Positions 63,631 to 64,000 of a stretch of DNA of 64,000 nt are shown here, one piece after another (the first letter of the stretch is position 1; every line of letters begins with the position of its first letter). The notes beneath the pieces were generated by a model that saw only the letters and a program-made list of their open reading frames with translations, ran no database searches and had not been told where the DNA came from. Source of the stretch: Catellicoccus marimammalium M35/04/3 (lineage in GTDB: Bacteria; Bacillota; Bacilli; Lactobacillales; Catellicoccaceae); NCBI RefSeq assembly GCF_000313915.1, contig NZ_AMYT01000017.1, positions 186,001-250,000 on the forward strand, in the 5' to 3' direction. Position numbers and translations under genes: made by a program.

Positions 63631-64000
63631 TATAAATATAGGCACCAATAACAATCATTCCTGGACCTGTGTGTACACCAAAGGCAGTTCCAATATGTCC
63701 CTCTAATAATGGTTTTCCTGGAAAACGCTCCTCCAACAAATCAATCATAATAGAAGCCTCTTCTTCTGCTTCTCCTTGTTGCACGGATAAACAGAAATGC
63801 TCATGACCTTCTAAAAATTGACTCAATAATTCTACCATTTCTTTTCGTGCTTTTTTATTTCCTTTTACCTTTGCTGCCGTATAAACAATTCCATCATCGT
63901 TCACTGAAATAATTGGCTTAATATTTAATAAAGTGCCGATTTTAGCTGTTACTAAGCCAATACGGCCTCCTTTTTCTAAAAATTCAAAATTTTTAAATTT
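63626..64000 (-). CDS. DegV family fatty-acid-binding protein, 5' end cut by window edge
   Basis: The frame continues to the right edge, so only the C-terminal 124 residues are seen. EFLEKGGRIGLVTAKIGTLLNIKPIISVNDDG is the DegV/FakB signature, and HIGTAFGVHTGPGMIVIG ends the domain. Such proteins bind fatty acids and present them to the FakA kinase. A GTG at 63904 is an internal valine, not the start. Confidence 0.94.
   Translation of the reverse strand, partial: KFKNFEFLEKGGRIGLVTAKIGTLLNIKPIISVNDDGIVYTAAKVKGNKKARKEMVELLSQFLEGHEHFCLSVQQGEAEEEASIMIDLLEERFPGKPLLEGHIGTAFGVHTGPGMIVIGAYIYK

Overview
The window is about 64 kb of low-G+C chromosomal DNA from a Gram-positive bacterium of the order Lactobacillales. 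The basis is gene content and order: AddAB-type RexA/RexB, ccpA divergent from pepQ, a glycine T-box before separate glyQ and glyS genes, PhoPR, OatA, an Apf-like LysM secreted protein, PepC and no spore genes. The proteins look closest to an Enterococcaceae-like relative with a compact genome. The genus cannot be fixed from sequence alone. I saw no rRNA, tRNA, insertion sequence, prophage or CRISPR array. This is a core-genome region with short, well-defined operons, most ended by clear intrinsic terminators.

Layout, left to right. 1-2.5 kb: yqeG-yqeH-yhbY-nadD (ribosome assembly and NAD synthesis), cut by the left edge. 2.6-7 kb: manA, a VOC protein/serine hydrolase pair and pepC. 7-8.8 kb: ylxM-ffh. 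8.9-11.3 kb: phoP-phoR. 11.3-14.8 kb: an APC permease and a P1B metal ATPase, each with an inverted repeat near its promoter. 14.9-27.2 kb: addB-addA-clc-dinG-ypmB-asnS, reading leftwards. 27.2-33.3 kb: lepB, an Apf-like cell-wall protein, dnaD-nth and lepA-lysozyme-LysM. 33.4-36.6 kb: a deoxyribosyltransferase, two small unknown genes and oatA. 36.7-40.8 kb: clpB and cycA.

40.9-54.4 kb carries the classic Firmicutes macro-cluster rpsU-yqeY / phoH-pgpH-ybeY-dgkA-era-recO / T-box-glyQ-glyS / dnaG-rpoD. A glycosyltransferase-like gene remnant sits between glyS and dnaG. 54.4-64 kb: trxB, nfo-yneF, a class A PBP, ccpA/pepQ, a DUF948-YtxH pair, an MscS channel and a DegV gene cut by the right edge.

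The genes divide into DNA replication and repair (dnaG, rpoD, dnaD, addAB, nth, nfo, recO, exonuclease-DinG), translation (asnS, glyQS, rpsU, lepA, era, ybeY, yqeH), secretion (ffh, lepB) and cell envelope (oatA, PBP, LysM proteins, lysozyme-like protein, DgkA). Global control is represented by ccpA, phoPR and a probable WalR site.

The most noteworthy observations are these. The DinG homologue has an intact exonuclease but a helicase part that has lost its ATPase motifs. A well-formed WalR box lies upstream of the Apf-like gene. Perfect inverted repeats overlap the promoters of two transporter genes. An orphan promoter-terminator pair could encode a small RNA. The 550-bp gap upstream of phoH contains repeats. 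I did not find a convincing new multi-gene system.
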